From positions 101,999 to 165,998 of the forward strand of contig NZ_JIBC01000011.1 of the NCBI RefSeq assembly GCF_000620505.1: a stretch of 64,000 bases of DNA, written 5' to 3'. Source of the stretch: Sulfitobacter sp. 20_GPM-1509m (GTDB lineage Bacteria > Pseudomonadota > Alphaproteobacteria > Rhodobacterales > Rhodobacteraceae). Positions 50,315 to 59,962 of the stretch are shown piece by piece. Numbering within the stretch: position 1 is the first letter of the stretch; every line of letters begins with the position of its first letter. The translations under genes and the position numbers were made by a program. Under the pieces are notes generated by a model, which did not search any database, was not told the origin of the DNA, and saw only the letters and a program-made list of their open reading frames with translations.

Positions 50315-50701
50315 ATGACTAAACCACTCACTATCATTGCAGGCAGCCTTCTCGCTGGACTGCTGACTGTCGGCGCAACATTTGCTGCGAATGTCATCGA
50401 AACCGCTGATACGCCGGCTGGTAAAATTTTGACTAATGGTTCCGGAATGACACTCTACGTCTTTGACAAGGATAGTGCTGCAATCTCAAATTGTAATGGC
50501 GAATGTGCTGATCTCTGGCCTCCGCTTGAGGCCAGCAACAATGCTCGTCCCATCGAGAACTTTGGCATTATTGTTCGCGCTGATGGTGAGCGTCAGTGGA
50601 CATATAAGGGTCTGCCTCTTTATACTTGGGTGAAAGATGTGGCTCCCGGCGACACCACTGGCGATGGAGTCAAAGGTGTTTGGCATATTGCAAAGCCATA
50701 A
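50315..50701 (+). CDS. Secreted COG4315-type repeat protein
   Basis: 128 residues with a Sec signal peptide ('IIAGSLLAGLLTVGATFAA'). The body has the two short repeats of this family: 'GKILTNGSGMTLYVFDKDSA' with 'NCNGECADLWPPL', and 'WTYKGLPLYTWVKDVAPGDT' ending 'VWHIAKP'. These small periplasmic proteins are of unknown role and often belong to ECF-sigma regulons. It seems to have its own promoter of the same type as its neighbours. Confidence 0.85.
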   Translation: MTKPLTIIAGSLLAGLLTVGATFAANVIETADTPAGKILTNGSGMTLYVFDKDSAAISNCNGECADLWPPLEASNNARPIENFGIIVRADGERQWTYKGLPLYTWVKDVAPGDTTGDGVKGVWHIAKP

Positions 50702-50775
50702 TTACAGCTAGCCTGGAACAGGCGTGGCTAATTATTCTCACGCCTGTTTTCAGCACCTTCTTGCGACCGCTCCCA

Positions 50776-51640
50776 TCATGCCGACGGCTTCGATGTGAAC
50801 TCACGTTGAAATTCAGTTCTTGATATCTCGTTTTGCTCCAACCGGTTCTGTATTTCCATCAGGTTGCTTTCAAAGACCTCAGCGGGTGTCGGGTAGCCAA
50901 GGCACTTGCGCGCCGTCGGTGCGATTGATCTTGGCAGGTACCAGCAGCAGCCTGTTGGTCGTATTCTCAACAGTGACTTTCTGATAGGGCGGCTGCGGGT
51001 CACAGAACCAGGCATCCGCACCGATCCCGGCCTTGAGATGTTTTCAGGCCGAGAACTCGGTGCCGCGGTAGTAGGTGATCGACTTGCGCGAGTCGGCGGG
51101 CAGGGGAGCCAACCCGTTGATCAGGGACTCCATGATCGGTTTGGATTGGCTATCTTCATTACGTATCACCACGGCATAGCGGCTGAAGCGCTCGACCAGT
51201 GACGTCACGTTTACCTTCCAATGCTCCTTGCGGAACATCATCAAGTCGCACTCCCAATGGCCGAATTCCAGCGTTCTGAAACGCGCTCAGGCCTGTGTGA
51301 CAGGCTTTGAACGTCGAATATGTGGGTTCTGTTGTGCCTGCGGCAAACACGCGGCCGACGGCGGCGACGATGCTCAGGGAGATGGCGGTAGAACTGTTCC
51401 TCGCGACCGTCTTTGGAATAAGCAAAGCGATAGATCGTCTCGTGGCCCACGCGGATCGGGTGCCGTTCGAGCTGCATCCGGCCGACTATCTGTTCGGGCG
51501 ACCAGCCAGCCTTCAGGCGGTCTTCGATCGCGGCTTTCAAATCAGGGTGAATGATCATCTTGCGATGGATCGCACGGGCTGCTCATATTTGCACTTCGTT
51601 TATGAATCCACTGTCTCGCCGATACAGATCAGCCTGTGCG
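50776..51640 (-). pseudogene. IS30-family transposase, frameshifted
   Basis: Pieces in different frames, in the right order on the minus strand: 'MIIHPDLKAAIEDRLKAGWS' and 'PEQIVGRMQLERHPIRVGHE' (N-terminal), 'FRKEHWKVNVTSLVERFSRY' and 'SQSKPIMESLINGLAPLPAD' (DDE core), and 'APTARKCLGYPTPAEVF' (C-terminal). At least three frameshifts separate them. Confidence 0.75.
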
Positions 51641-51708
51641 GCTCCTGGCGCATGGGAGGCTTGCGGCGTTTGATCCACTCATAGAGGGCCTGGCGCAGCG
51701 CCTGTCGG

Positions 51709-52090
51709 TCACGTTTCGCAGTGATCAGTCCCTTTTATATGACAGTCCGGCGCTTGGGGGGGCACCGTGCAGCGAGTAGAGCTGCACCTCCACGCCAGAT
51801 GTCTCGGTGAGGGTGGCGGCCAATTCCTTGAGCGTAATGTCCGGATCGACCTGCGCGATCTCCAGCAGAAAATCTTGAAACGGGGCAAGTTCGCCGAACT
51901 GACCGGCAAGGCGACCTTGCGGGTCTGGCAACTTCCCCGCTGTGTTCACGATGCTCCCTTTCCAATCGCACCGCTGTTGCCGCGTTAACGTCGAACAGCC
52001 GCGCCGCTGCACGGGCCGAGTTGCCTTTAGCGACGCAGGCGCAAATCCGTTCCCAAAGGTCCAAAGAGTAAGGTTCGCCTTATGATCCAT
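51709..52090 (-). pseudogene. IS630-family transposase, N-terminal fragment
   Basis: 'LDLWERICACVAKGNSARAA' and 'ARLFDV' (helix-turn-helix) in one frame, then 'FQDFLLEIAQVDPDITLKEL' and 'LTETSGVEVQL' in another, up to 'AGLSYKRD'. A frameshift lies near 51960. The catalytic domain is missing. Confidence 0.75.
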
Positions 52091-52328
52091 CTCCCAACAG
52101 ATATGAATCAGGCAAGGACGGGCCTGTGAACCCCAATTAGACTCAGATCAAAGGCGAACCGCTTTAGTACTTGCATTTCCGCTAGGGGCAGGATGCCTCG
52201 GCTGCTGGAATGTGGCGATGGGGTAATGCTCTTCTGTAGGTTCTGGAAAAATTCGCCCTGGAACCGGGTTTATCCTGCGTGACGTATAGCCTAATTTTGG
52301 AGAGGTAGAAATATACCCCCCCCATAAG

Positions 52329-52340
52329 TTGACTGGGCAA
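52329..52340. promoter_or_regulatory. MarR-type operator candidate a
   Basis: TTGACTGGGCAA within the longer palindrome ATAAGTTG-ACTGGG-CAACTTAT (52324-52345). One base differs from the core of the E. coli marO box (TTGCCTGGGCAA). It lies 119 bp before tctC1. The surrounding 52091-52458 region holds no gene. Confidence 0.6.
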
Positions 52341-52402
52341 CTTATATAGGCGATGGCTTGGCACATGCTGACATTATTCATTTGCAGTGAAGCCATGATA
52401 TG

Positions 52403-52414
52403 TTGACAAAACAA
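52403..52414. promoter_or_regulatory. MarR-type operator candidate b
   Basis: TTGACAAAACAA inside the inverted repeat ATGTTG-ACAAAA-CAACAT (52400-52417), 45 bp upstream of tctC1. It may also supply a TTGACA -35 box. Confidence 0.5.
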
Positions 52415-52458
52415 CATTTTTTAGTAAGAGTGGGAGGCGTCATTTTAGGGAGGACGAA

Positions 52459-53412
52459 ATGGAGAGTTTTACAAAAGAAGTCATCAAGGGGGCGGTGCTT
52501 GTATCTGCTACCCTATTCGGAAGCATGGGCGTGGCGCAGACTTATCCAAGTGAGACAATCACTGTTGTTTCGGGCTTCCCTGCTGGCGGGGGCACCGATG
52601 CCATCGCTCGGTACATCGCTAAATCGGTGAGTGATAAACTGGGTCAAACTTTGGTTGTGGAAAACCGTCCCGGGGCTGGCGGCGGGGTAGCGGCAACCTA
52701 TGTTAGTACTCGGCCCGGTGATGGCTATACGATCCTGCAAACAATATCAGGAACGCTATCTGTAGAGCCGGTGTTTCAGGATCTCGAATTCACAAAGGAC
52801 GATTTTATCATTGTTGGCGGGGTCGCCCAGTTCCAGGAGGCAATTGTTGGTCGTGCAGACCTGCCTTGGAACGACTTAGGAGAATTGCTGGAAAACCTCG
52901 AGAGCGATAAAAGCCAGATCACCTTTGGCTCTCAGGCCCGCATTGACCAGATGGTATTGGCCCAGATCAATAATGCTGCAGAGAATGATTTGGTCATGGT
53001 GCCTTTCTCAGGGGGCCCCGATCTGCGTACATCTTTGCTTGGTGGTCACATTGACCTAGGGTTTAGCGGAAGTCGGCACCTGCCTATGATCGCTGAAGGT
53101 CAGATGAAAGCCATCGCCGTAATCGGAGAGGAGCGGTATGATAGCCTTCCAGAGACACCGACGCTGATCGAACTAGGTATTCCCTTTTCGCTCAACATGT
53201 ACTCGATCTTTGCCGTTCCTGGAGACACGCCGACCGAAATTGTTGAGCATCTTTCAGATGCGATCGTTGCGGCCGCCCAGCAAAATGAATTTAAGGACCT
53301 CGTTGTGAAGCTAGATGCAATCCCAGTGGCGCTTAACAGTGCACAGGCGACCGATATCGTTGAGAGGCAGTTGAAAAGTGTGATGGAGACAAAGACACTG
53401 ATGGGCGAATGA
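52459..53412 (+). CDS. tctC: Tripartite tricarboxylate transporter binding protein (TctC/Bug), copy 1
   Basis: 317 residues. Signal peptide up to 'MGVAQTYPSETI'; Bug-family body 'VVSGFPAGGGTDAIARYIAK', 'VVENRPGAGGGVAATYV', 'ITFGSQARIDQMVLAQINNA', 'SLPETPTLIELGI'. It captures a carboxylate in the periplasm and hands it to TctAB. About as long as the second copy at 59963, with which it shares many of these blocks. Alone on its transcript, with two operator-like palindromes upstream and the ribosome site GGGAGGACG. Confidence 0.93.
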   Translation: MESFTKEVIKGAVLVSATLFGSMGVAQTYPSETITVVSGFPAGGGTDAIARYIAKSVSDKLGQTLVVENRPGAGGGVAATYVSTRPGDGYTILQTISGTLSVEPVFQDLEFTKDDFIIVGGVAQFQEAIVGRADLPWNDLGELLENLESDKSQITFGSQARIDQMVLAQINNAAENDLVMVPFSGGPDLRTSLLGGHIDLGFSGSRHLPMIAEGQMKAIAVIGEERYDSLPETPTLIELGIPFSLNMYSIFAVPGDTPTEIVEHLSDAIVAAAQQNEFKDLVVKLDAIPVALNSAQATDIVERQLKSVMETKTLMGE

Positions 53413-53461
53413 TTCATCACACTTTTGGAGCCATCGAACAGGCGCTCTTTGTTTAGAGCGC

Positions 53462-54643
53462 CTAATCTTTTGTCAACCCGAGCGCAGAATAGAGTGCAAG
53501 CCCAGCATATCCCGCCAAGGCTAGATAGCTCAGTAGCGCATTTGACGTTTGGGACAGAAGCCATGTGAAAATGATTGGAGCCAATGAGGCAGATAGTAGC
53601 GTCACGGCCATCATGCCCGCCGTTGCCTCTGCAATCCGGTCGGGTGGCGCTCGATTTGCAAGCACGGACAATGCGACACCGTTCCACGCAAAGCATGAAA
53701 CACCGAAAAGAATTGTCGCAAATAAGATAATTGGCCCAGGCTTTCCATTCAGTATGAACGGAAATGCAAGTGATAGTGCCAGCGTCGCCGCTGCAATACC
53801 CACCAATACGACACGCGCGCCAATGCGGTCGGCTAATGTGCCAAGCGTAGGGCGGATAAAGAAGCTTAACACCATTACAACTGAGAAGATAAACCCAGCC
53901 TGGCTGACGGAGTATCCCCCTTCGCTGACAAGAATGTATATTGTTGTCGATCCGAACGTGAACTGCACACCTGCCATACCGCAAGAAATCCACGCCATTT
54001 TCCGAAGTTCGCGCAACGCAAAGGTGCGCTGGAAACCTGCCAGCATAGTTAGAGGACCCTGAAAAGGTTGCGCCTCTGGCCGCGATGCATTTGGTTCAGC
54101 TCTGTTGAAGTGAATGGTCAGGATCAAAGCAATGGCGCCAATCCCTGCCGAAAGCGCCCCGACTGCATTCAGCCCAAAATGCGTGTAGGTAAGCGGTATC
54201 AGCAGTGCCGCTAGACCAGCACCGATTGGCACGGCCCCTTGTTTGATCGAGAATATTCGCCCGCGCACCTCAGGAGGACAGACGGCTGCAAGGACAACAG
54301 AGCTGATCGGGTTCATAGGGCCAAAAGCCAGCCCAACCACCAAGGCTGATAAAAACAGCGTACTAGGGTGACGCACCAACAAGAGCAGCGATCCAACAAT
54401 CGTAAGAAGCAGCGCTATCTTCAACGTTTTTACGGCACCAATGCTCTTGATCAGACTTACCGAAAGCAGTGCAGCCACGAATGACCCGAAATGGACAGTT
54501 GATGAATAGTAGCCGATATACTGGCCTTCGACCCCATAGAGGGTCGCGATGAAAGGCGCCATTACTGGAGCAACGAGAGTCGCAAACATCGCGGCCATGT
54601 GCGCGCAAAATGTAGCGAGAAGTGCTGTGGACAACTTCTGCAA
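53462..54643 (-). CDS. MFS transporter
   Basis: 393 residues, twelve hydrophobic segments. Starts at a TTG 22 bp after tctA, so it is the third gene of tctB-tctA-mfs. The family loop between helices 2 and 3 is 'SLIKSIGAVKTLKIALLLTI'-like, and between helices 8 and 9 'RPTLGTLADRIGARVVLVGI', typical MFS. Substrate unknown; the context suggests uptake or export of the compound or an intermediate handled by this cluster. Confidence 0.85.
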   Translation of the reverse strand: MQKLSTALLATFCAHMAAMFATLVAPVMAPFIATLYGVEGQYIGYYSSTVHFGSFVAALLSVSLIKSIGAVKTLKIALLLTIVGSLLLLVRHPSTLFLSALVVGLAFGPMNPISSVVLAAVCPPEVRGRIFSIKQGAVPIGAGLAALLIPLTYTHFGLNAVGALSAGIGAIALILTIHFNRAEPNASRPEAQPFQGPLTMLAGFQRTFALRELRKMAWISCGMAGVQFTFGSTTIYILVSEGGYSVSQAGFIFSVVMVLSFFIRPTLGTLADRIGARVVLVGIAAATLALSLAFPFILNGKPGPIILFATILFGVSCFAWNGVALSVLANRAPPDRIAEATAGMMAVTLLSASLAPIIFTWLLSQTSNALLSYLALAGYAGLALYSALGLTKD

Positions 54644-54664
54644 TTCAAATCCGATCTTTGGAGT

Positions 54665-56173
54665 TTAGTTTGGGAGATCAAGTTTTTCAGACGTGGTCGG
54701 CTTGCGGCCACGAAGGAAGACGATGATGCTGATGAACGACGCCATCAAAAATGCTAGTGCAATCGGGTGGTTCACAATATTTATCAGATTGTACTGAGTC
54801 AGAATAAGTGTCTGCCGAAAGTAGAGCTCCATCATCGGACCCAAGATAAAACCGATGATGAATGGGACAAATGGCACCCAGGCCCGGTTCATGAGATAGC
54901 CGATGGCAGCAAAGATCATCAGCATAGTGACGGAAAAGGCAGAGATGCCCTCAACATAGACTCCAATGACGCAGGTCGTCAGCGCTGCGGGAATGATCAT
55001 TCCCATTGGAGAGCGGACAAGCAGGACGAAAAGACGCATTCCATATTTGCCGACTAGCAGCAAGGCTCCGCTCGACAGGATAAGGGCGATGAACATGGCA
55101 TATACCAGATCCGGGTTGCGTTGAAATAGTAATGGACCAGGCACCAATCCATGCAGGGTGAAGGCTCCAAGCAAGATGGCAGCGGTGACCGAACCAGGAA
55201 TGCCCAAAGCCAGAAGTGGGATGAACGCGCCAATCGTTGCCGCGTTGTCCGCAGTTTCAGTCGCGGCCACACCAGCATGTGCCCCCTTGCCAAATTCTTC
55301 GGGAGTCTTGGACTTTTGCCTCTCGATTGAGTAACAAATGAAAGCGGCCATAAGCGCGCCCAGTCCTGGGATGATCCCGACGATTAGCCCGATGATTCCC
55401 GACCGAAGGATCGTTGGGCCAAGCAGACGGGCCTCTGCCCAAGACAGTCTACTGTCAGAGTAGCTGCCTTTTAGTAATTTCGGCTCCGGGGCGTCCCTGT
55501 ACATGATCTTTTTGCGCATTTGGATCATAAGTTCCGACCAGGCCATTATTCCCACGCCTAGAGGAATAAGCGGAATGCCATCCGCCAACTCGATGTTGCT
55601 GAAGGTCATGCGCGAAAAGCCAGAGCCAGCGTCGATGCCCACTGTCGCCAGCGCCATCCCTGCCAGTGCTGCGATGACACCCTTGATGAGTGAATCTCCC
55701 GCAAGACCCGCAACGAAGGTTAGCGAGAATACGATGAGTGCACACAGCTCAACTGGTCCGATCTGCAATGCCATTTTTGCCATAGGTTGCGCTACCAAGA
55801 TCAGAGCAATGGTTGCGATCAAATCGCCTGCAACAGAAGCATAAAGCGCGATCTCAAGTGCTTTGCCTGCTTCGCCTTTTTTTGCCATAGGATAGCCGTC
55901 GAATGTCGTCGCGGCTGAGCCGGGTTCGCCTGGCACGTTCAAAAGGATGGCTGCGATGGCCCCTCCTGCTGCGCTGCCTTTGGCGACGCCAAGTAGCAGC
56001 GCCACCGCTGCCAGTGGCGACAGTGCATATGTAAAGGGAATAGCGATGGCCAGTGCTGTCGGGCGGCTAAGGCCGGGCATTGCGCCGACAAAGTAACCTA
56101 GCAAGACCCCAAGCAGAATAGCGAAGAAGGGCTCAGGTGACTGAAAATAAGAAAAAATAGCAACAAAATCCAT
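54665..56173 (-). CDS. tctA: Tripartite tricarboxylate transporter large membrane subunit TctA
   Basis: 502 residues, twelve or so membrane spans. Signature 'LGYFVGAMPGLSRPTALAIA' and 'GSAAGGAIAAILLNVPGEPG' with 'SAATTFDGYPMAKKGEAGKA', and the repeat 'IGAFIPLLALGIPGSVTAAI'. It is the permease for the TctC-delivered substrate. 12 bp after tctB. Confidence 0.96.
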   Translation of the reverse strand: MDFVAIFSYFQSPEPFFAILLGVLLGYFVGAMPGLSRPTALAIAIPFTYALSPLAAVALLLGVAKGSAAGGAIAAILLNVPGEPGSAATTFDGYPMAKKGEAGKALEIALYASVAGDLIATIALILVAQPMAKMALQIGPVELCALIVFSLTFVAGLAGDSLIKGVIAALAGMALATVGIDAGSGFSRMTFSNIELADGIPLIPLGVGIMAWSELMIQMRKKIMYRDAPEPKLLKGSYSDSRLSWAEARLLGPTILRSGIIGLIVGIIPGLGALMAAFICYSIERQKSKTPEEFGKGAHAGVAATETADNAATIGAFIPLLALGIPGSVTAAILLGAFTLHGLVPGPLLFQRNPDLVYAMFIALILSSGALLLVGKYGMRLFVLLVRSPMGMIIPAALTTCVIGVYVEGISAFSVTMLMIFAAIGYLMNRAWVPFVPFIIGFILGPMMELYFRQTLILTQYNLINIVNHPIALAFLMASFISIIVFLRGRKPTTSEKLDLPN

Positions 56174-56185
56174 GAGCCAAATAAC

Positions 56186-56632
56186 CTAAAAGATACCAAG
56201 GGGAGGGCGTTGCAAGAGGTGAACAACAACAACACGTGCCAAGACGGCAAACGATACTGCGGTGATCCCGATTCTGAGCCAGCTTCTGTCTCCGTAGACC
56301 CACATCGCGATTGGGGTTGCGACCAATGCAAAGGCAGGGATGCCTAAAAACTTGACGATCAGGTAGCTCACGGGAAGAGTCAAAAGCATAAGCGCGTCGA
56401 GCGGGAGCTCTTGTTTTGTGAAATTATTCTCTGAACAGGCTGGCCAGATTAGCCGCTGAACGACCAACATCAGCGATAGGATCGCAATTAAAGTCACGAT
56501 CGTCTTGGGGAACATTCTTATTGAGATTCCACTTATGACTCTGTCGGGAATCCCCATGGGTATCGCCACAATTAGAATAATTATTGCTCCGCAGAACCCT
56601 AAGATTCCAAACCAGACATCTGTTTGCCTCAT
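56186..56632 (-). CDS. tctB: Tripartite tricarboxylate transporter small membrane subunit TctB
   Basis: 148 residues from ATG 56632 with ribosome site GGGAGGGAAAC. Four hydrophobic segments ('FCGAIIILIVAIPMGI', 'KTIVTLIAILSLMLVVQRLI', 'ALMLLTLPVSYLIVKFLGIP', 'IGITAVSFAVLARVVVVHLL') in the usual TctB arrangement. First gene of tctB-tctA-mfs. Confidence 0.9.
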   Translation of the reverse strand: MRQTDVWFGILGFCGAIIILIVAIPMGIPDRVISGISIRMFPKTIVTLIAILSLMLVVQRLIWPACSENNFTKQELPLDALMLLTLPVSYLIVKFLGIPAFALVATPIAMWVYGDRSWLRIGITAVSFAVLARVVVVHLLQRPPLGIF

Positions 56633-56694
56633 GTTTCCCTCCCATTTGTGCGGGCCGATTTGGATCGGCACCCCTTGCAGATTAAGCTAAATTG

Positions 56695-56706
56695 TTGTCA
56701 AGTCAA
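56695..56706. promoter_or_regulatory. MarR-type operator candidate c
   Basis: TTGACTTGACAA on the minus strand, 63 bp upstream of tctB and 129 bp upstream of marR, in their shared promoter region. Identical to candidate e at 61153. A separate AT-rich palindrome ATCAAT-A-ATTGAT lies at 56736-56748. Confidence 0.6.
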
Positions 56707-56834
56707 TATATTTAATGTGCTTCTATCCCTTTGTAATCAATAATTGATCCTATGGAGTTGTGCTATTATACTAAGACAACAACGAATTTTTTTACCTTGG
56801 ACGATGGCTTGTTCCAGATGATAGGAGGTGGCTC

Positions 56835-57329
56835 TTGCCCGCTTTGAACACACCAAAAGACAATCGCGCAGACAGTGCGTTAAATGACGACACTCCCGGC
56901 CGAACCTTGGCGGACAATTCCACCTTCCGAATCTCGATACTCGCTTCGAACCTCAGCGCAGGCACGACGCGAATGCTTTCGCGAACATTCGGACTCACGC
57001 TTGCTTCCTGGCGAACACTTTGTGTACTTCAATTTGAAGGGCCGAGTAGTGCCAGCAATATTTGCTTGAAGGGTGCGATCGACAAAGCCCATATGAGTAG
57101 AAGTTTGCCACTTTTGGAGAAGCGCGGATTGGTTCGGCGCAAGCCCGGCATGACAAAGAAGCGCTATCTTCTTGAGATTACCCCGTCCGGCACCGAATTG
57201 TTCAACACTATCAATCCGGTTGCTCGAGCTCGTGAGGCCGAACTTTTGAGCGAGCTCACGGAAACGGAGCGTGATGTATTCGACCACTGTTTGTGGAAGC
57301 TTTTTCGCAAGTCAATGGATATCGGCTAG
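56835..57329 (+). CDS. MarR-family transcriptional regulator
   Basis: 164 residues from TTG 56835, chosen because AGGAGGTG sits 6 bp before it. Winged helix: 'LTLASWRTLCVLQFEGPSSA', recognition helix 'KGAIDKAHMSRSLPLLEKRG', wing 'LVRRKPGMTKKRYLLEITPS'. MarR proteins usually repress until an aromatic or carboxylate ligand binds. It faces tctB and precedes (convergently) the oxidoreductase gene. Five similar near-palindromes in the cluster are its likely sites. Confidence 0.88.
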   Translation: MPALNTPKDNRADSALNDDTPGRTLADNSTFRISILASNLSAGTTRMLSRTFGLTLASWRTLCVLQFEGPSSASNICLKGAIDKAHMSRSLPLLEKRGLVRRKPGMTKKRYLLEITPSGTELFNTINPVARAREAELLSELTETERDVFDHCLWKLFRKSMDIG

Positions 57330-57338
57330 AAGTGGCTC

Positions 57339-58442
57339 TTACCATTGTGTCAGCTTTCCCGGAACTGAAACGGATCGTGCGTATTGAACGGGAATAACAT
57401 TCGCGTTTTGCTCTCTCAACGCATCTGCCGCACGCCGGGGCCAGTAAGGCTCCCTCAACAATTTACGGCCGATGATAATGAGGTCGGCTGCTCCATCTTG
57501 CAAAATTGCTTCCGCTTGTTCCGCTTCGGTAATTAGTCCGACGACACCAGTTTTCAGATCAGCGCCTGCGCGGACGAGACTGGAATAGGCTGCATGATAG
57601 CCTGGCGACAGGTTGATGCTCTCGCCAGGCGCAATCGCGCCGCTAGAGCAGTCAATCAGGTCGACACCATCTTTGGCAAGCAAGGCCGCCGTACGCACCG
57701 CATCTTCAGGTGATATCCCGCCATCAAGCCAGTCTCTCATCGAGAGGCGAACGAAAACCGGTATGTTTTGTGGAATGCTTGCGCGCACGGCGCGGACAAC
57801 TTCACGAGGGAAGCGAGCGCGTGCTTCCAGGGATCCGCCGTATCCATCCGACCGCTTGTTGCTGATTGGCGACAGAAACTGATGCAACAGATAGCCGTGT
57901 GCTGCATGGATTTCGACAACACGAAAGCCTGCCTCAACCGCCCTTTCTGCTGCACTTGCAAAGAGCTTGATCAACTGCGTTATTTCATCTTCACTCACTG
58001 CACGCGGAACCTGCCAGCCCTCCTCAAACGCTAAGGCGCTCGGCGCGATCAGGTGTCCCCATTCCGCTTCAGGGATCGGCGCACGACTGATCCAAGGAAT
58101 ATACCTCCCACCCTTCCTTCCTGCATGAGAGATTTGGATTGCAGGAACGGAACCCTGTTCTGAGATGAAGGCAGTGACAGGTTTCAGAGCCTCGACATGC
58201 GCATCCGACCAGAGGCCAAGGTCGCCCGGTCCGATCCTGCCATCTGGCGAAATCGCGGTGCACTCCGCCATGATCAGACCAGCGCCACCAATGGCTCGAC
58301 TGCCCAAATGCACGATGTGCCATTCTGTCGCCAAGCCGTCCTTGCAGGAATACATCGACATCGGAGACATGGCGATACGATTGGGAAGCTCAACCCCACG
58401 TATGCGCAAGGGTGAGAATAGAAGTGATGTGTTATTGGTCAT
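57339..58442 (-). CDS. Old yellow enzyme-family NAD(P)H:flavin oxidoreductase
   Basis: 367 residues, TIM-barrel flavoenzyme of the YqjM/xenobiotic reductase class. 'FSPLRIRGVELPNRIAMSPM', active-site His pair in 'HAAHGYLLHQFLSPISNKRS', 'RVVEIHAAHG' before it, and phosphate-binding 'GAADLIIIGRKLLREPYWPR'. It reduces activated C=C bonds of unsaturated carbonyl compounds. 12 bp after the aldehyde dehydrogenase gene. Confidence 0.92.
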   Translation of the reverse strand: MTNNTSLLFSPLRIRGVELPNRIAMSPMSMYSCKDGLATEWHIVHLGSRAIGGAGLIMAECTAISPDGRIGPGDLGLWSDAHVEALKPVTAFISEQGSVPAIQISHAGRKGGRYIPWISRAPIPEAEWGHLIAPSALAFEEGWQVPRAVSEDEITQLIKLFASAAERAVEAGFRVVEIHAAHGYLLHQFLSPISNKRSDGYGGSLEARARFPREVVRAVRASIPQNIPVFVRLSMRDWLDGGISPEDAVRTAALLAKDGVDLIDCSSGAIAPGESINLSPGYHAAYSSLVRAGADLKTGVVGLITEAEQAEAILQDGAADLIIIGRKLLREPYWPRRAADALREQNANVIPVQYARSVSVPGKLTQW

Positions 58443-58454
58443 TTTTCCAGAACT

Positions 58455-59885
58455 TTAAAAGGGGTAATGCTGTTTGGGGTTCTCAATCGTCACCCAGCGC
58501 AACTCGGTGAAAGCGTCAATGCCAGCCATTCCCCCAAATCTACCATAGCCAGACTGCTTCATCCCGCCAAATGGCATTTGCCCCTCGTCGAAAACAGTCG
58601 GTCCATTGATGTGGCAGATGCCGGATTCGATCCGCTTAGCTACGTCCAGGGTTCGGTTGATATCCGAACCAAACACAGCTGCGGACAGTCCGTAAATAGT
58701 GTCATTGGCAAGTTCGATGGCGTGTTCACTGTTGCGCGCCCGTGTTACGCAGACCACAGGCGCAAAGGTTTCCTCGTGGAACAGATCCATTTCCTGCTCT
58801 ACCATATCCACTACGGTCGCGGCCATTATGGTACTGTCACTCGCTCCGCCAGCAGTGATCTTAGCGCCTTGTGCAACGGCCTTATCAATCAATTCGCTGA
58901 CGTGGCGAGTTGATTTGATATCATACAGCGCACCCAGCACTACATTTTCACGTGGGTTGCCACTAGGTAAGCTTGCTGCCTTTTCCGAAAGTTTCTGGAC
59001 GAAGGCATCTGCTACTTTTTCGTCAACGATTATGCGTTCGGTTGACATGCAAATCTGTCCTTGGTTCATGAACGACCCAAAGGCCGCAGCTTTCACTGCA
59101 GCGTCAAGATCTGCATCGTCCAAGACAATCAAGGGCGCTTTTCCGCCAAGCTCAAGCAGTACAGGTTTCAGATGAGGAGCAGCGAGGCTCGCTACAATTT
59201 TCCCGACGCGTGTCGAGCCGGTAAAGTTAATGCGCATAACTTTAGGGTGCTCGATCAAGCGGGCGACAACCGATGGAGCGCGCTCTGCGCTGTGGGTCAC
59301 GACGTTCAAAGCCCCGTCGACAAGTCCGGCGTCGCAGAGGCACTCCCCGATCATCTGGTGTAATCTGGGACAGATTTCCGAGGCTTTCAATACAACCGTG
59401 TTGCCGCACGCCAAGGGCAGCGCCACCGCCCGTACTCCAAGAATTATCGGCGCATTCCAAGGGGCCATTCCGACAAGGACCCCGACGGGCTGGCGCATAG
59501 CCATCGCAAGGCTGCCAGGTTTGTTCGAAGGTATGATTTCCCCCTTGATTTGTGTGGTCATCGCTGCAGCTTCACGCAATAAAGACGCGGCAAAAGAAAC
59601 GTTAAAACCGATCCAAGAGCCGGTTGCGCCGGTTTCCGCGATGCCAACCTTCACGAACTCGTCTGTGCGCGATTCTAGTTTGTCGGCGGCTTTCATGAGG
59701 ACTGTCCGTCGTTCGCCTGGGGTCGTTGAGGACCATGCCGGAAAAGCTTTTGAAGCTGCTTCGATGGCGCGGTCTACATCCGCATCGCTGGCGTCGGGCA
59801 TTGTCGACGCAACATCCCCGGTGACCGGGTCGTGTCGCTGAAAGTTTGTCGCAGTTGGTTCTTCAATTTTACCATTGATGAACAT
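58455..59885 (-). CDS. NAD-dependent aldehyde dehydrogenase (salicylaldehyde/vanillin DH-like)
   Basis: 476 residues, full length. 'GMAPWNAPIILGVRAVALPL', catalytic Glu in 'LLELGGKAPLIVLDDADLD' and catalytic Cys in 'FMNQGQICMSTERIIVDEKV' are present, with 'GSTRVGK' for NAD. The family neighbours that come to mind are aromatic aldehyde dehydrogenases, but the substrate is not certain. It turns an aldehyde into an acid. Operon order tctC2, aldehyde DH, oxidoreductase. Confidence 0.93.
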   Translation of the reverse strand: MFINGKIEEPTATNFQRHDPVTGDVASTMPDASDADVDRAIEAASKAFPAWSSTTPGERRTVLMKAADKLESRTDEFVKVGIAETGATGSWIGFNVSFAASLLREAAAMTTQIKGEIIPSNKPGSLAMAMRQPVGVLVGMAPWNAPIILGVRAVALPLACGNTVVLKASEICPRLHQMIGECLCDAGLVDGALNVVTHSAERAPSVVARLIEHPKVMRINFTGSTRVGKIVASLAAPHLKPVLLELGGKAPLIVLDDADLDAAVKAAAFGSFMNQGQICMSTERIIVDEKVADAFVQKLSEKAASLPSGNPRENVVLGALYDIKSTRHVSELIDKAVAQGAKITAGGASDSTIMAATVVDMVEQEMDLFHEETFAPVVCVTRARNSEHAIELANDTIYGLSAAVFGSDINRTLDVAKRIESGICHINGPTVFDEGQMPFGGMKQSGYGRFGGMAGIDAFTELRWVTIENPKQHYPF

Positions 59886-59921
59886 CAGAAATATTCTCCT
59901 GGAATTTGAGTGTTTTGATTA

Positions 59922-59948
59922 TGACTGACCTAGTGCAAAGGTCAGTCA
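59922..59948 (-). terminator. Hairpin between tctC2 and the aldehyde dehydrogenase gene
   Basis: TGACTGACC and GGTCAGTCA form a 9 bp perfect stem with a 9-base loop 14 bp after the tctC2 stop. There is no run of T, so it may be a partial terminator or an mRNA-stabilising structure that raises binding-protein levels over the enzymes. Confidence 0.45.
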
Positions 59949-59962
59949 CAGTGCGCGGTGGA

